Below are positions 40,830 to 50,847 of a stretch of DNA of 64,000 nt, piece by piece. A program made the translations under genes and the position numbers. Where the stretch lies: contig NZ_BIME01000005.1 of the NCBI RefSeq assembly GCF_004000925.1, forward strand, positions 248,001 through 312,000, in the 5' to 3' direction. The first letter of the stretch is position 1; every line of letters begins with the position of its first letter. A model generated the notes under the pieces. It was not told the DNA's origin and did not search any database. It was given only the letters and a program-made list of their open reading frames with translations. Source of the stretch: Paenibacillus illinoisensis NBRC 15959. GTDB lineage: Bacteria; Bacillota; Bacilli; Paenibacillales; Paenibacillaceae.

Positions 40830-41144
40830 GCATGCCGCCTCCTTGCTAATGAGTGACCATGATACTGATAACCTAATTATAAGTATTTGCAATTTAGTTT
40901 GCAATATTTTAAGTGAACATAAGTTTTTATAAGTGTTTTGATATTATTTTAACAGGATGTAAGGATTCTGATGACATTGATATGAAATTCCAATCTCTCA
41001 GATGGTATATACCAGTTAAACGAGCTTATTATCTTGAAAATGATCTTTAAAAAAGCGTTAGATAAAAAATAAAAAAGTGTTGCACTATTTTTATATGGTG
41101 TGGTATACTCATTCTTGTCGCCAAGAAAGACAACTTGTTAACAA
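40830..41144. other. Intergenic region upstream of the tRNA cluster
   Basis: 315 bp, AT-rich. It holds the tRNA promoter at 41080-41109 and presumably the leftward DeoR promoter. I see no gene or known RNA. Confidence 0.5.
41080..41109 (+). promoter_or_regulatory. Promoter of the tRNA-Glu/Lys/Leu cluster
   Basis: TTGCAC (41080-41085), 18-bp spacer with TGTG just before the -10, TATACT (41104-41109), about 36 nt before tRNA-Glu. Confidence 0.65.
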
Positions 41145-41216
41145 GGCCCGTTGGTCAAGGGGTTAAGACACCTCCCTTTCACGGAGGTAACAGGGGTTCG
41201 AATCCCCTACGGGTCA
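41145..41216 (+). tRNA. tRNA-Glu (TTC)
   Basis: A 72-nt cloverleaf. Acceptor GGCCCGT/ACGGGTC with one G-T pair, anticodon stem CCTCC/GGAGG with TTC at 41178-41180, T-arm GGGGTTCGAATCCCC. CCA is not encoded. Confidence 0.96.
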
Positions 41217-41305
41217 TATCTTCACCACCTTTTTAATAAGGAAACCTCGCAAGTCATTGTTCTTAAACCAAGAGATGATATGGCACATCGGTGAAGTTAC
41301 AGCAA

Positions 41306-41381
41306 GAGCCATTAGCTCAGTTGGTAGAGCACCTGACTTTTAATCAGGGTGTCGAAGGTTCGAGCCCTTCATGGCTCACCA
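41306..41381 (+). tRNA. tRNA-Lys (TTT)
   Basis: A 76-nt cloverleaf with encoded CCA. Acceptor GAGCCAT/ATGGCTC, anticodon TTT at 41339-41341, T-arm AAGGTTCGAGCCCTT. Confidence 0.97.
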
Positions 41382-41398
41382 TTTATACATTTGAATAT

Positions 41399-41481
41399 GC
41401 GGTCGTGGTGGAATGGCAGACACGCTATCTTGAGGGGGTAGTGGGTGTATACCCGTGGAGGTTCGAGTCCTCTCGACCGCA
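41399..41481 (+). tRNA. tRNA-Leu (GAG), copy 1
   Basis: An 83-nt class II tRNA. Acceptor GCGGTCG/CGACCGC, anticodon GAG at 41432-41434, variable arm GGGTGTATACCC. A second copy lies at 54625-54707 and differs only in one variable-arm base pair. Confidence 0.95.
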
Positions 41482-41502
41482 TTACATGTAAACGTTAGGG
41501 AA

Positions 41503-41538
41503 ATAGACTCTCGTGGATATCCATGAGAGTCTATTTTT
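41503..41538 (+). terminator. Terminator of the tRNA cluster
   Basis: ATAGACTCTCGTGGAT / ATCCATGAGAGTCTAT, a long near-perfect stem, then TTTTTAT. Confidence 0.88.
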
Positions 41539-41694
41539 ATTTTTTTCATATATCTATGTGAAAACTGCTCATGGATGAAGAAGGGCTGAGGATTGATATC
41601 TGTTGTGGTATAATTGTCTATATAATGTTGCCGGAGAATTACGTTATGGTGCAAGATATGGATTTTAGATATTATGGTTGGAAGGCGGTCCTGT

Positions 41695-42110
41695 ATGCAG
41701 TCGATATATGAGCGAATTGAACACCTGATTGCCGAGCGAGGGATGACAAAGAAAGCATTCTGTCAACAACTGAAGATCAGCACCGGGAATCTGGGTGATT
41801 GGAAACGTGGAAAGTCAATTCCAAGCACGAATAAACTGATTGAGATCGCTGCGTTTTTTGATGTGAGTCTGGACTGGCTCATGATTGGACGTCCATCCAA
41901 GGAAGCGATGGTACGGGAAAACGGGAGGATTATTTTTTTGGCGTGTTGCGGCAATTGGATTGCCAGGAGAGTGAATTATCGACCGAAGAGCAGTCTTTTA
42001 TCAGCGAATATATTGAATTTACCCGTTATCGCAAGTCCAAGGAAAGCAGAAATGCTGCTGACTTTCGTTATAAGGAAGATGATAAATCCGAAACGGATGA
42101 ATCGATCTAA
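41695..42110 (+). pseudogene. XRE-family regulator split by a frameshift
   Basis: The N-terminal 77 codons encode a clear Cro/C1-type helix-turn-helix (MQSIYERIEHLIAERGMTKK ... SLDWLMIGRPSKEAMVRENG). The start at 41695 has AAGGCGG 6 nt upstream. Near 41923-41939 the coding signal moves to another frame: from the GAG at 41925, EDYFFGVLRQLDCQESELST continues to a TAA at 42108-42110, ending SETDESI, typical of this family. In the original frame the protein instead runs to a TGA at 42136 through a basic, unfamiliar sequence. One base missing in the GGG (41923) or T7 run (41933-41939) would explain it. It may be a true mutation, a sequencing error, or slippage at the T run. A terminator follows. 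Confidence 0.8.
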
Positions 42111-42114
42111 TGCA

Positions 42115-42166
42115 AAACCTCTGAACCAACCCGGATGATTTCCGGAAATGTTCAGAGGTTTTTTTG
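42115..42166 (+). terminator. Terminator after the XRE regulator
   Basis: AACCTCTGAAC / GTTCAGAGGTT with a nested CCGGA/TCCGG hairpin, then T7. Confidence 0.88.
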
Positions 42167-42228
42167 TATTCATGTGAGATGGCTGTAGTCGTCTTCATCT
42201 TTGGCTTCATGAAATTATGATGTGCAGT

Positions 42229-43134
42229 TTATTTGCGGAACGTAAGATTCTCGTTGCCTAACAGCTGCGGTCGAATGGTGTTCCAAATGTGCAGGCATTG
42301 TTCCTGTAGTTCCCAGGCAGCCATGCCGAGCAAACGGACGCCGATCCCTCCGCTCGCGAGCAGGCTTGCACCAGCGAGCATTCGGCCATCCGGAGGCAAT
42401 GCAGACCTGATGCTTTCCAGTTCCGCTGTCCCCAGCCCAGGAGCGATCATCCACAGGGCCGCAGTATGGGTGAAATCCAGCAATGCAGCTGATTTTTGCG
42501 GATCATCGCGTCCGGGTTCCATTCCGAATCGGTCCCACACAGCAAGCTGGTCCCCTTGCCATATTTCGGTTGAATTTCGATACTTGCTAAACTCAAAAGC
42601 CTCACCCCGGTGAATTCGTCCGGCTGACCAGACATCTGCATAAGCGAGAATTGCCTGTTCCTCCAGCTGGAAGGTGGCGGTAAGCGAAGAAGAACTGCCT
42701 TTGAATGGGATCACGCATTCCGGGAAGTATTCAAGCACAGCGCCTTTCCTGATCTGGAAGTGATGGTTGACCGACGAGGGAAGTGAAGGCGTAGGATGAA
42801 GTCGTGTCGCTGATGTACTGCTCAACATCACATGGGTGCCTTCGCCCAAATGCCACTCGGAATGATAATGATCGCCGTTAAGAACACCGGGAGAGACGTC
42901 AGAGGTGTAGAGGCATAACCCATTGCTGTTTCCCGCTGGGCGAAAGGAGCGACTGAACCGGAGAGGTGCGCTGTAATAACGATCCGTCATGATCGTACGT
43001 CCCTCTTGAAGGGCAAATGTAGCTCGAAGCTCGCTGCGTCGTATCACCGCTCCTTCAGCACGAATGCCCAACTTCGTTTCGGCTCCTTCCGATACGGGAG
43101 ATGAATTAATGGCTGTGGGCTGAGCCGTGGTCAT
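42229..43134 (-). CDS. ureD: Urease accessory protein UreD (UreH)
   Basis: Scaffold protein for nickel insertion into urease; it binds apo-urease and recruits UreF and UreG. Visible family blocks are [84 protein letters not shown] and [16 protein letters not shown]. The start is uncertain. ATG 43134 overlaps ureG by 29 bp and lacks a clear Shine-Dalgarno; TTG 43071 has GGAAGGAG about 11 nt upstream and still includes the conserved domain. It is the last gene of the operon. Confidence 0.9.
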   Translation of the reverse strand: MTTAQPTAINSSPVSEGAETKLGIRAEGAVIRRSELRATFALQEGRTIMTDRYYSAPLRFSRSFRPAGNSNGLCLYTSDVSPGVLNGDHYHSEWHLGEGTHVMLSSTSATRLHPTPSLPSSVNHHFQIRKGAVLEYFPECVIPFKGSSSSLTATFQLEEQAILAYADVWSAGRIHRGEAFEFSKYRNSTEIWQGDQLAVWDRFGMEPGRDDPQKSAALLDFTHTAALWMIAPGLGTAELESIRSALPPDGRMLAGASLLASGGIGVRLLGMAAWELQEQCLHIWNTIRPQLLGNENLTFRK

Positions 43135-43828
43135 GGCTGTGTGAATGGAGATGCGCAGCGGCAGCATCGTCATCCATGTATTGGTGCTCAAGCCAGTGAA
43201 TGATCTCGGATACACCTTCACCGCTCATGAGATTCGACATCACATATGGGCGACCTTCGCGTACCCGCTCGGTATCATTCTTCATCACCTGCAAACTTGC
43301 GCCAACATAAGGTGCAAGGTCTGTTTTGTTGATCAGCAGCAGGTCTGAGCGGGTAATACCTGGACCGCCTTTGCGAGGCAGTTTTTCCCCTTGGGCAACG
43401 TCAATGATGTAGATGAACACATCGGCAAGTTCCGGGCTGAATGCAGCAGAGAGGTTATCGCCGCCGCTTTCAATGAAGATTAATTGCAGATCAGGAAAAC
43501 GCTCAACCAATTCGTCTACGGCTTCAAAATTCATTGAGGCATCTTCACGAATGGCTGTGTGCGGGCATCCGCCTGTCTCCACGCCAATAATGCGTTCAGG
43601 TGCAAGAGCGTTTTGGCGCAGCAGGATTTCGGCATCTTCCTTGGTATAAATATCGTTCGTGATGACGGCCAGACTATAGCGAGTACGCAGCGCCTTCGAC
43701 AGCTTCTCCACAAGGGCAGTTTTGCCGGAGCCTACCGGCCCTCCAATACCAATTCGCATTGGTCTGCTGCGATCAAATGCCTTACGTTCCCACTCCGGAT
43801 GATGCGTATGATTAGCTCCTCCACACAT
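43106..43828 (-). CDS. ureG: Urease accessory GTPase UreG with His-rich ends
   Basis: A SIMIBI-class GTPase that powers nickel delivery to urease. Walker A is [13 protein letters not shown], the CPH nickel-binding motif is [17 protein letters not shown], and [17 protein letters not shown] and [13 protein letters not shown] (G4) are present. It is longer (240 aa) than the usual ~200. The N-terminus [13 protein letters not shown] and the C-terminus [15 protein letters not shown] are rich in His and could bind nickel. That is notable because the nickel chaperone gene ureE is missing from this operon. AGGAGG lies about 8 nt upstream. It overlaps ureD and follows ureF by 64 bp. Confidence 0.95.
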   Translation of the reverse strand: MCGGANHTHHPEWERKAFDRSRPMRIGIGGPVGSGKTALVEKLSKALRTRYSLAVITNDIYTKEDAEILLRQNALAPERIIGVETGGCPHTAIREDASMNFEAVDELVERFPDLQLIFIESGGDNLSAAFSPELADVFIYIIDVAQGEKLPRKGGPGITRSDLLLINKTDLAPYVGASLQVMKNDTERVREGRPYVMSNLMSGEGVSEIIHWLEHQYMDDDAAAAHLHSHSHDHGSAHSH

Positions 43829-43892
43829 AACAAATTCCTCCTTGGATTATCGGCTTATTTTAAAAGTACGTCTTAGCTTATAAATAGGGTTA

Positions 43893-44588
43893 TTATGACA
43901 TGAACAGCCGGGCAGGCAAGCTTTCGTGCCGCATGGCGTAGATTTCCTGGGCAATACTGAAACTGTGCATATCTTCGGGGTCGTCATCCCGAATTCGAAT
44001 CCATTCGGAGTCGATATCATCGAGCAGTTTCTGAATGAGCATCTGTGCCTCGGTTTGCCCGATCGGCAGGAGGCGCAGCGCACTGTTTACGTATGCATTA
44101 ACTGAGGTATACAAATGACCGGTGACCGCTTCGTCCAGTCCGATTTCCAACTGATAATTGATATATCCGTGAATGGTCGTGATCCCGCAATAGGCACCAT
44201 GCGCCTGCACAGCTTCATCAATAAGCGAGAAGTCCATCCAAGGATAGAGAGAACGGGCAAGTTTCAGCAGTCGCTTCCCCATCTTATGGCCGCTTTCCCT
44301 GATCTCCCGGGGGGTTCGCTGGGCGTGTACCCGCTTATCATAGAGAGCGAGTAGAGCGGAGTCTTGTTCCTCCATTGCTTGGTAAACGCCTTTGATAGCA
44401 AGTCCATCGAGCCGAATCAGGCTGGAATGAAGCTGGCTGCGAATGAATTGTTCGAGTTCGGTGATTGTTCGAATGGTGCCGTCATGCGTATATGCTTCCA
44501 GACCGAAAGAGTGGGAGAACCCGCCGATGGGCAGGGCCGAGTCGAGCAGCTGAACATATCGAAGCAGCTTCGTACCACTTTGCATCAT
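43893..44588 (-). CDS. ureF: Urease accessory protein UreF
   Basis: A 231-residue all-helical accessory protein that links UreD to UreG during urease activation. Typical blocks are YVQLLDSALPIGGFSHSFGLEAYTHDGTI, RLDGLAIKGVYQAM, HAQRTPREIRESGHKMGKRLLKLARSL and the HGYINYQLEIGLDEAVTGHLYTSVNAYVNSALRLLPIGQT core. The start at 44588 follows AAAGGA by about 9-10 nt. A 156-bp gap without a gene separates it from ureC; ureE normally sits here. A diverged paralogue lies at 53502-54203. Confidence 0.94.
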   Translation of the reverse strand: MMQSGTKLLRYVQLLDSALPIGGFSHSFGLEAYTHDGTIRTITELEQFIRSQLHSSLIRLDGLAIKGVYQAMEEQDSALLALYDKRVHAQRTPREIRESGHKMGKRLLKLARSLYPWMDFSLIDEAVQAHGAYCGITTIHGYINYQLEIGLDEAVTGHLYTSVNAYVNSALRLLPIGQTEAQMLIQKLLDDIDSEWIRIRDDDPEDMHSFSIAQEIYAMRHESLPARLFMS

Positions 44589-44744
44589 GCCAAGCGTCCT
44601 TTCTTTGCTTCTGTCTTGTTTCCCTTCCAACCAAAATCTAAACTGAAAATAATTTAAGAATACAGGTTGGACATGATACTACACGATAACGAAGAGGGCA
44701 GTACGAACCTGAAGAAGTGAAACGCTCGCCTTTATCACAAGATG

Positions 44745-46463
44745 TCAAAACATGAAGTAGCGCTGCGCCATTGGCAGCTCATCCGCAGGTTCGCAGGTAA
44801 GCAGTACCCCATCGGCTCGAACCTCGTACGTCTCAGGGTCCACTTCAATGTGAGGTGTCACATCGTTGTGGATCATATCCTTTTTGCTCACCGAGCGGCA
44901 GCCTTTGACAGGTTCCACGCGTTTGTTTAATCCGAGTGTCTCCTTGATGCCTGCATCAGCAGCAGCTTGGGATACGAAAGTAATGGACCCTTTCGCGATA
45001 GCTCCACCGTATGACCCGAACATCGGTCTGCCGAACACGGGCTGAGGCGTCGGGATGGAGGCGTTCGGATCACCCATCTGAGCGAAGGTGATCATACCGC
45101 CTTTGATCACCATTTCGGGCTTGACCCCAAAATAGGCTGGATTCCAGACGATCAGATCCGCTAGCTTGCCCACTTCCACAGAACCGACGATATGGCTGAT
45201 GCCATGAGCGATGGCAGGATTAATCGTATATTTGGCGACATATCTTTTGATGCGGTCATTGTCGGAAGGGGAATCAGATTTCAATTCCAGCTTGCCGCGC
45301 TGTTTTTTCATTTTGTCTGCAGTCTGCCAGGTGCGGATAATGACTTCGCCAACCCGGCCCATGGCCTGGGAGTCGGAGCTGATAATGCTGAACACACCAA
45401 GATCGTGCAGAATGTCTTCTGCTGCAATGGTCTCTGGGCGAATCCGGGAATCGGCAAAAGCAACATCCTCCGGAATTGCCGGATCCAAATGATGGCATAC
45501 CATCAACATGTCAAGATGTTCTTCAACTGTATTACGTGTATAAGGACGCGTGGGATTGGTTGAAGAAGGAATCACATACGATTCACCGGCAGCACGGATA
45601 ATGTCTGGTGCGTGTCCGCCGCCTGCACCTTCCGTATGATACGTGTGAATCGTGCGGCCGTTAATGGCGGCAAGGGTATTCTCCAGAAAACCAGTCTCAT
45701 TCAGGGTATCGGTATGAATGGCCACCTGAATATCATGCTCTCCGGCAGCAGTCAGGCACGCGTCAATGGCACTTGGGGTTGTCCCCCAATCCTCGTGCAA
45801 TTTCAAGCCGATGACACCAGCTTCGATCTGTTCAATGAGTGGAGCAGCGGTTGAACTATTGCCCTTACCCAGATAACCAATATTCATAGGAAAGGCTTCA
45901 GCGGACTCCAGCATGCGATGAATATGCCAGGCTCCAGGTGTGCAGGTGGTTGCTTTGGTACCTGTCGCTGGTCCTGTACCTCCACCGATCATGGTAGTTA
46001 CTCCGGAAGACAGGGCAGTTTGAATCTGCTGAGGACAAATGAAATGAATGTGTGTATCGATTCCGCCTGCAGTGACAATCATGCCTTCGCCGGCGATGAT
46101 CTCGGTGGAAGCGCCAATCACAAGGAGTGGATCGACTCCGTCCATCGTATCCGGATTACCGGATTTGCCAATCGCACAGATGATTCCGTCACGGATACCA
46201 ATATCTGCTTTTACAATTCCCCAATGATCGATAATGATTGCGTTCGTAATAACGGTATCCGGCGTGCCGTGGCTGCGAAGAGCGGTAGCAGACTGGCCCA
46301 TGCCGTCCCGAATGACTTTCCCGCCTCCGAATTTGCTCTCATCCCCGTATACTGCGTAATCATGCTCGATTTCTGCCCAGAGCTCCGTATCTGCCAGTCT
46401 TACGGCATCCCCGGTTGTTGGGCCGAACATGGAAGCGTATTGTTCACGAGACATGCGTTTCAT
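44745..46463 (-). CDS. ureC: Urease alpha subunit
   Basis: Catalytic subunit of the nickel urease that hydrolyses urea to ammonia and carbon dioxide, 572 residues. The nickel ligands sit in [14 protein letters not shown] and the carbamylated lysine is K221 in GLKLHEDWG. The flap region [22 protein letters not shown] has its Cys and His. [10 protein letters not shown] and [14 protein letters not shown] are also typical. It starts at an ATGA overlap with ureB, with GGAGGAG upstream. Nothing suggests inactivity. Confidence 0.98.
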   Translation of the reverse strand: MKRMSREQYASMFGPTTGDAVRLADTELWAEIEHDYAVYGDESKFGGGKVIRDGMGQSATALRSHGTPDTVITNAIIIDHWGIVKADIGIRDGIICAIGKSGNPDTMDGVDPLLVIGASTEIIAGEGMIVTAGGIDTHIHFICPQQIQTALSSGVTTMIGGGTGPATGTKATTCTPGAWHIHRMLESAEAFPMNIGYLGKGNSSTAAPLIEQIEAGVIGLKLHEDWGTTPSAIDACLTAAGEHDIQVAIHTDTLNETGFLENTLAAINGRTIHTYHTEGAGGGHAPDIIRAAGESYVIPSSTNPTRPYTRNTVEEHLDMLMVCHHLDPAIPEDVAFADSRIRPETIAAEDILHDLGVFSIISSDSQAMGRVGEVIIRTWQTADKMKKQRGKLELKSDSPSDNDRIKRYVAKYTINPAIAHGISHIVGSVEVGKLADLIVWNPAYFGVKPEMVIKGGMITFAQMGDPNASIPTPQPVFGRPMFGSYGGAIAKGSITFVSQAAADAGIKETLGLNKRVEPVKGCRSVSKKDMIHNDVTPHIEVDPETYEVRADGVLLTCEPADELPMAQRYFMF

Positions 46464-46849
46464 GCTGGATCTCCTCCATCCTGTGATGGCGTGGGGGCGA
46501 AAGCCTTCAGGAAGGCTTCGAGCTTCTGCGGGTCTGGAGGCTGGTCTGCCGATCCTTCCGTTAATCCGTTAAATCCATAAATCTGCCGTTTGCCGCCAAA
46601 AGTGGTGAGTTCAACCGGCTTTTCTTCCCCGGGTTCGAAACGAACGGCGGTGCCCGCAGGGATGTGCAAACGATGTCCGAACGCTGCGGTGCGGTCGAAG
46701 TCCAGAGCGGCATTTACTTCATAGAAGTGAACATGAGAACCGACCTGCACGGGGCGATCACCGCGGTTCAAGACAATTAATCGTATCGTTTGGCGATCGG
46801 GATGACAGACAATCTCATCCGGTTTCAATTGATATTCGCCTGGAATCAT
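46460..46849 (-). CDS. ureB: Urease beta subunit
   Basis: A 129-residue structural subunit. It begins [20 protein letters not shown] and has [46 protein letters not shown] and [12 protein letters not shown]. It is slightly longer than the usual ~105-125 residues because of a Pro/Asp-rich tail. AGGAGAATG precedes the start. It overlaps ureC by 4 bp and follows ureA by 18 bp. Confidence 0.97.
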   Translation of the reverse strand: MIPGEYQLKPDEIVCHPDRQTIRLIVLNRGDRPVQVGSHVHFYEVNAALDFDRTAAFGHRLHIPAGTAVRFEPGEEKPVELTTFGGKRQIYGFNGLTEGSADQPPDPQKLEAFLKAFAPTPSQDGGDPA

Positions 46850-46867
46850 GGCATTCTCCTGCCTTTC

Positions 46868-47170
46868 TCAGCGTATGGGTTCATGCACGGTAACCAACTT
46901 GGTCCCGTCAGGGAATGTAGCTTCCACCTGTACCTCGGGAATCATGTCGGGGACTCCCTCCATACAATCATCCCGTGTAAGGATTGTACCGCCATATCTC
47001 ATCAAATCCGCTACGCTCATTCCATCCCGCGCTCGTTCCATGAGCTCGGAGGTTAACAAAGCGATGGCTTCGGGAACATTTAGCTTCAATCCGCGTCCTC
47101 TGCGTTCGCGGGCGAGATTGGCGGCTACGGTAATCAGCAGTTTTTCTTTTTCCTGCTCCGTCCAGTGCAA
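46868..47170 (-). CDS. ureA: Urease gamma subunit
   Basis: Exactly 100 residues from the TTG at 47170, the standard length of UreA. It begins [20 protein letters not shown] and has [33 protein letters not shown] and [27 protein letters not shown]. The frame stays open to an ATG at 47209, but the extra 13 residues are not part of the family; GGAAAGG lies about 11 nt before the TTG. It is the first gene of the leftward ureABC-FGD operon, behind a GlnR/TnrA-type site and a TTGACA promoter element. Confidence 0.95.
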   Translation of the reverse strand: MHWTEQEKEKLLITVAANLARERRGRGLKLNVPEAIALLTSELMERARDGMSVADLMRYGGTILTRDDCMEGVPDMIPEVQVEATFPDGTKLVTVHEPIR

Positions 47171-47222
47171 GGGCCATCCGACCTTTCCCATAAAAGTATA
47201 TATCTTCATGAATCATATTATA

Positions 47223-47239
47223 TGTTAAATATACTCACA
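47223..47239. promoter_or_regulatory. GlnR/TnrA box upstream of ureA
   Basis: TGTTA-AATATAC-TCACA fits TGTNA-N7-TNACA exactly. On the minus strand it overlaps the presumed -10 region downstream of a TTGACA (-35, 47253-47258), a position suited to repression by GlnR under nitrogen excess. Confidence 0.75.
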
Positions 47240-47315
47240 CAGGGTGACCCTTTGTCAATAAGGTTTGAAACATATTAGCAGCATGCATGAAACAAGTAGG
47301 CGTAAAATAAAATTA

Positions 47316-47332
47316 TGTAAGCATTATTGACA
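47316..47332. promoter_or_regulatory. GlnR/TnrA box upstream of urtA
   Basis: TGTAA-GCATTAT-TGACA fits TGTNA-N7-TNACA exactly. Its right half contains the -35 box of the urt promoter, so repressor binding would block polymerase. Confidence 0.78.
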
Positions 47333-47355
47333 TGAAGAGTTGGAGCCTCCATAAT
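47327..47355 (+). promoter_or_regulatory. SigA-type promoter of urtABCDE
   Basis: TTGACA (47327-47332), 17-bp spacer, CATAAT (47350-47355), about 75 nt before urtA. Confidence 0.75.
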
Positions 47356-47429
47356 TTGGATCAACGAACATTTCGGAGTTAAATGACCTTAATGTTCGTC
47401 AATAGACTAAAAAAAGGGAGTGTAGGCTA

Positions 47430-48680
47430 TTGAAGAAGAGGTCGGTCAGATTATGGGGAATTTTGCTTGGGGCGGTCATTGCTTTGACGGGGTGTGTGGA
47501 AGGTGGAACGCCACCTGAAACTTCGAATTCCGGTGGAACAGGGGAAGTTGCTGCGTCCGATGAGACGATCAAGGTAGGCATTCTTCATTCCTTGAGTGGC
47601 ACGATGGCAATAAGCGAGGTGTCTGTCAAGGATGCCGAGATGCTTGCGATTGAAGAGATCAATGCAGCTGGTGGTGTCCTTGGCAAACAGATTGAGCCTG
47701 TCATTGAAGATGGGGCCTCGGATTGGCCGACTTTTGCGGAAAAGGCCGGAAAGCTGCTTCAGCAGGATAAGGTGGCCGCTGTTTTTGGCGGATGGACCTC
47801 GGCGAGTCGAAAGGCGATGCTCCCAGTGTTCGAGCAGAATAAAGGGCTTTTATTTTATCCGGTGCAGTATGAAGGACTGGAGTCATCTCCCAACATTTTT
47901 TATACAGGTGCAACAACGAACCAACAAATTGTTCCTTCCGTAACCTGGTTGCTGGAGAATAGGGGCAAAACATTTTATCTCCTTGGTTCGGACTATGTTT
48001 TCCCGAAAACGGCCAATCAGGTGATCAAGGCTCAATTGGCAGCTGAAGGCGGAGAAGTGGTTGGCGAGGAGTACACACCGCTGGGCCATACCGATTACAG
48101 TACAATTATAAGCAAAATCAAAGCTGCGAAGCCGGATGTGGTGTATAACACGCTTAACGGGGACAGTAATGTAGCCTTTTTCAAGCAGCTGAAGGATGCT
48201 GGCATCACCTCGGAACAGATGACGACGCTGTCGGTCAGTGTGGCGGAAGAGGAAATTCGGGGCATTGGTGCAGATGTGCTGAAAGGGCACCTGGCTTCTT
48301 GGAACTATTATCAGACAACAGATACTCCAGAGAACAAGACATTTGTTGAGAAATATAAAGAAAAATATGGTGCTGACCGGGTGACGGCTGACCCGATTGA
48401 GGCGGGTTACGTAGCAGTGTACCTCTGGAAGGCAGCTGTTGAAAAAGCGGGATCAACCGATGTAGAGAAGGTCAGAGAAGCGGCAAAAGGATTGGAATTT
48501 GATGCTCCCGAGGGGAAAGTAACCGTGGACGGAGAGAATCAGCATATTTACAAAACCGTCCGGATCGGAGAAGTGCAGGAAGATGGTCAATTTAAGGAAT
48601 TGTGGAACTCCGGTTCTCCTGTCAAGCCTGATCCTTATTTGAAAACCTACGAATGGGGAGCTTCTCTAAGCAATCAATAA
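47430..48680 (+). CDS. urtA: Urea ABC transporter substrate-binding lipoprotein
   Basis: A 416-residue lipoprotein with lipobox ALTGC (Cys22) and a Gly/Ser/Thr-rich linker. A type-I periplasmic binding fold of the UrtA/AmiC branch follows: [81 protein letters not shown] and [12 protein letters not shown]. It captures urea outside the membrane. The start is TTG with GGGAGTG about 7 nt upstream. It is first in the urt operon, divergent from the urease genes. Confidence 0.95.
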   Translation: MKKRSVRLWGILLGAVIALTGCVEGGTPPETSNSGGTGEVAASDETIKVGILHSLSGTMAISEVSVKDAEMLAIEEINAAGGVLGKQIEPVIEDGASDWPTFAEKAGKLLQQDKVAAVFGGWTSASRKAMLPVFEQNKGLLFYPVQYEGLESSPNIFYTGATTNQQIVPSVTWLLENRGKTFYLLGSDYVFPKTANQVIKAQLAAEGGEVVGEEYTPLGHTDYSTIISKIKAAKPDVVYNTLNGDSNVAFFKQLKDAGITSEQMTTLSVSVAEEEIRGIGADVLKGHLASWNYYQTTDTPENKTFVEKYKEKYGADRVTADPIEAGYVAVYLWKAAVEKAGSTDVEKVREAAKGLEFDAPEGKVTVDGENQHIYKTVRIGEVQEDGQFKELWNSGSPVKPDPYLKTYEWGASLSNQ

Positions 48681-48828
48681 GCAAGTCCTTCATGTCCAAA
48701 CTTCTGAGATTACGGATGAGGGTGGGACAGCGCACCCTCGTACAATATTACGATAAAGCGTTGATGCGTAGTCTTGGTGACGTGTTTGAATCGGAAAGAG
48801 GCTTTTAGCATGTGAAAGGGTGATCGGG

Positions 48829-49734
48829 ATGGATATGTTTGTTTTGCAAATGTTCAATGGCCTTAGCATCAGCTCGATCCTGTTATTGATTGCGCTGGGG
48901 CTCGCAGTAACGTTTGGTCTCATGAATGTCATCAACATGGCTCACGGTGAGCTGATTATGATTGGTGCATATGCAACGTATGTGACTCAAAATCTGTTCA
49001 TTTCATATGCTCCGGCAGCGTGGTTCGAAGTTTATTTTATCGTAGCATTGCCGATCGCGTTTGGTGTAGCGGCACTTATCGGCTGGCTGCTTGAAGTAAT
49101 TTTGATCCGGCATTTATACGGTAGACCCCTGGACAGTTTGCTGGCTACATGGGGAGTTGGAATGATGCTGCAGCAGCTGGCGCGTACCATTTTCGGGGCG
49201 CCGAATGTGGGTGTATCCAGTCCGTCTTGGCTTAATGGAGGTCTTGCGATCTCTGACGGTATCGTATTTCCGTATAAACGGATTTTTATCATCGCACTTG
49301 TCGCGGTTGTTCTACTGTGTATGTATCTGTACATATACCGCACTTCTTCCGGACGACGGATGCGCGCTGTTATGCAGAATCGGAGCATGGCGGGCTGTCT
49401 CGGGATTTCCACCAGACGGGTAGATGGCATGACCTTTGCCATTGGTTCAGGAATCGCGGGTATCGCGGGTTGTGCTCTGACACTCATTGGGCCGATTGGC
49501 CCTTCGCTGGGAACCTATTATATTGTAGATGCATTTATGGTTGTCGTTCTTGGCGGGGTTGGCAAACTGGTAGGAACGGTATGCGGAGCGCTCGGGATTG
49601 GCATGTTTAATACGTTGTTTGAAACCTACACATCTGCCTCCATCGGCAAAGTGCTGGTGTTCGTATGTATCGTTGCTTTTCTGCAGTGGAAGCCGCGGGG
49701 GCTGGTTGCCATGCGAACCCGCAGTCTCGACTAA
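48829..49734 (+). CDS. urtB: Urea ABC transporter permease UrtB
   Basis: A 301-residue permease of the branched-chain amino acid/urea (LivH) family with about eight helices. Typical motifs are [29 protein letters not shown] and the urea-type [67 protein letters not shown] follows. The start at 48829 is chosen because AAAGGG lies 8 nt upstream; the GTG at 48820 is in frame but too close. Confidence 0.94.
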   Translation: MDMFVLQMFNGLSISSILLLIALGLAVTFGLMNVINMAHGELIMIGAYATYVTQNLFISYAPAAWFEVYFIVALPIAFGVAALIGWLLEVILIRHLYGRPLDSLLATWGVGMMLQQLARTIFGAPNVGVSSPSWLNGGLAISDGIVFPYKRIFIIALVAVVLLCMYLYIYRTSSGRRMRAVMQNRSMAGCLGISTRRVDGMTFAIGSGIAGIAGCALTLIGPIGPSLGTYYIVDAFMVVVLGGVGKLVGTVCGALGIGMFNTLFETYTSASIGKVLVFVCIVAFLQWKPRGLVAMRTRSLD

Positions 49735-49752
49735 CACGAAGAAGGGGGTTAT

Positions 49753-50847
49753 ATGATGTCAGCACTTCTGAAGTCAGGCAGTTTAAAAACGAGAATCATC
49801 TGGGCGGTCGTACTCATCCTGATGTGTCTTGCTCCGCTAATCTCTACCGAGTTTCGGCTTAGCTTGCTCGCTAAGTTCCTGGCGCTGGCTATTCTGGCCA
49901 TCGGACTGGATCTGATCTGGGGCTACGGCGGGGTTCTGAGTCTGGGGCATGGGGTGTTCTTTGGTCTGGGTGGTTACGCCATGGCCATGTATCTGAAACT
50001 GCAGGCGAGCGGCACATCCCTGCCTGATTTCATGGGGTGGAGCGGCTTGTCAGGTCTTCCGTGGTTTTGGGAACCATTTCGTTCATTTCCGGTGGCGTTA
50101 ATTCTGGGTATTGCCCTTCCGGCTTTGCTGGCATTTGTACTGGGGTGGTTTACGTTTCGTAACCGGATTACCGGTGTGTATTTTACGATTTTAACGCAAG
50201 CTCTTGTGTTAATCACGGTTACCTTGTTTATCGGCAAACAGGAGTGGACCGGAGGGACTAATGGTATAACCGGTTATAACTCTATTTTTGGTTTCACGCT
50301 GCATTCTGCAGGAACAACAATTGTGCTCTACTATATTACACTTGCCATTTTGGTACTCACGTACCTGCTCTGCAGAAGAATGGTGAATAGTCGGTTTGGC
50401 CAAGTGCTTGAAGCTTCGCGGGATGGAGAAAACCGGGTGCGTTTCCTTGGTTATGATCCGGCGGGTTATAAAACGTTGACGTTTGCCCTTTCCGGGGCTC
50501 TTGCAGGAATAGCGGGTATGCTGTTTGTTCTTCAGGTCGGGATTATCTCGCCGTCCATGATGGGGATTGTTCCATCCATTGAAATGGTGTTATGGGTTGC
50601 ATTAGGTGGTCGCGGCACGCTCATTGGGGCTGTGATCGGGGCAGTGGTTCTGAATGCGGCCAAAACCGGGATAAGTGAGGCGTACCCTGAAGGCTGGTTG
50701 TTCGTTCTCGGCGGACTGTTTGTAACGGTGGTGTTGTTCATGCCTCACGGGCTCGTTGGAGTCTATCAAAATGTCGTTCGATTGCTGAAGCGGAGAGGAG
50801 AGGTTGTGCATGTCCCTGTCAGTAAGGAAAAACCTGAAGTCTACTGA
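49753..50847 (+). CDS. urtC: Urea ABC transporter permease UrtC
   Basis: A 364-residue permease of the LivM family. It shows FLALAILAIGLDLIWGYGGVLSLGHGVFFGLGGYAMAMYL, the urea-type NGITGYNSIFGF and the loop EASRDGENRVRFLGYDPAGYKTLTFALSGALAGIAGML. A strong Shine-Dalgarno (AGAAGGGGG) precedes the double ATG. Its last 38 bp overlap urtD, so translation is coupled. Confidence 0.95.
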   Translation: MMSALLKSGSLKTRIIWAVVLILMCLAPLISTEFRLSLLAKFLALAILAIGLDLIWGYGGVLSLGHGVFFGLGGYAMAMYLKLQASGTSLPDFMGWSGLSGLPWFWEPFRSFPVALILGIALPALLAFVLGWFTFRNRITGVYFTILTQALVLITVTLFIGKQEWTGGTNGITGYNSIFGFTLHSAGTTIVLYYITLAILVLTYLLCRRMVNSRFGQVLEASRDGENRVRFLGYDPAGYKTLTFALSGALAGIAGMLFVLQVGIISPSMMGIVPSIEMVLWVALGGRGTLIGAVIGAVVLNAAKTGISEAYPEGWLFVLGGLFVTVVLFMPHGLVGVYQNVVRLLKRRGEVVHVPVSKEKPEVY

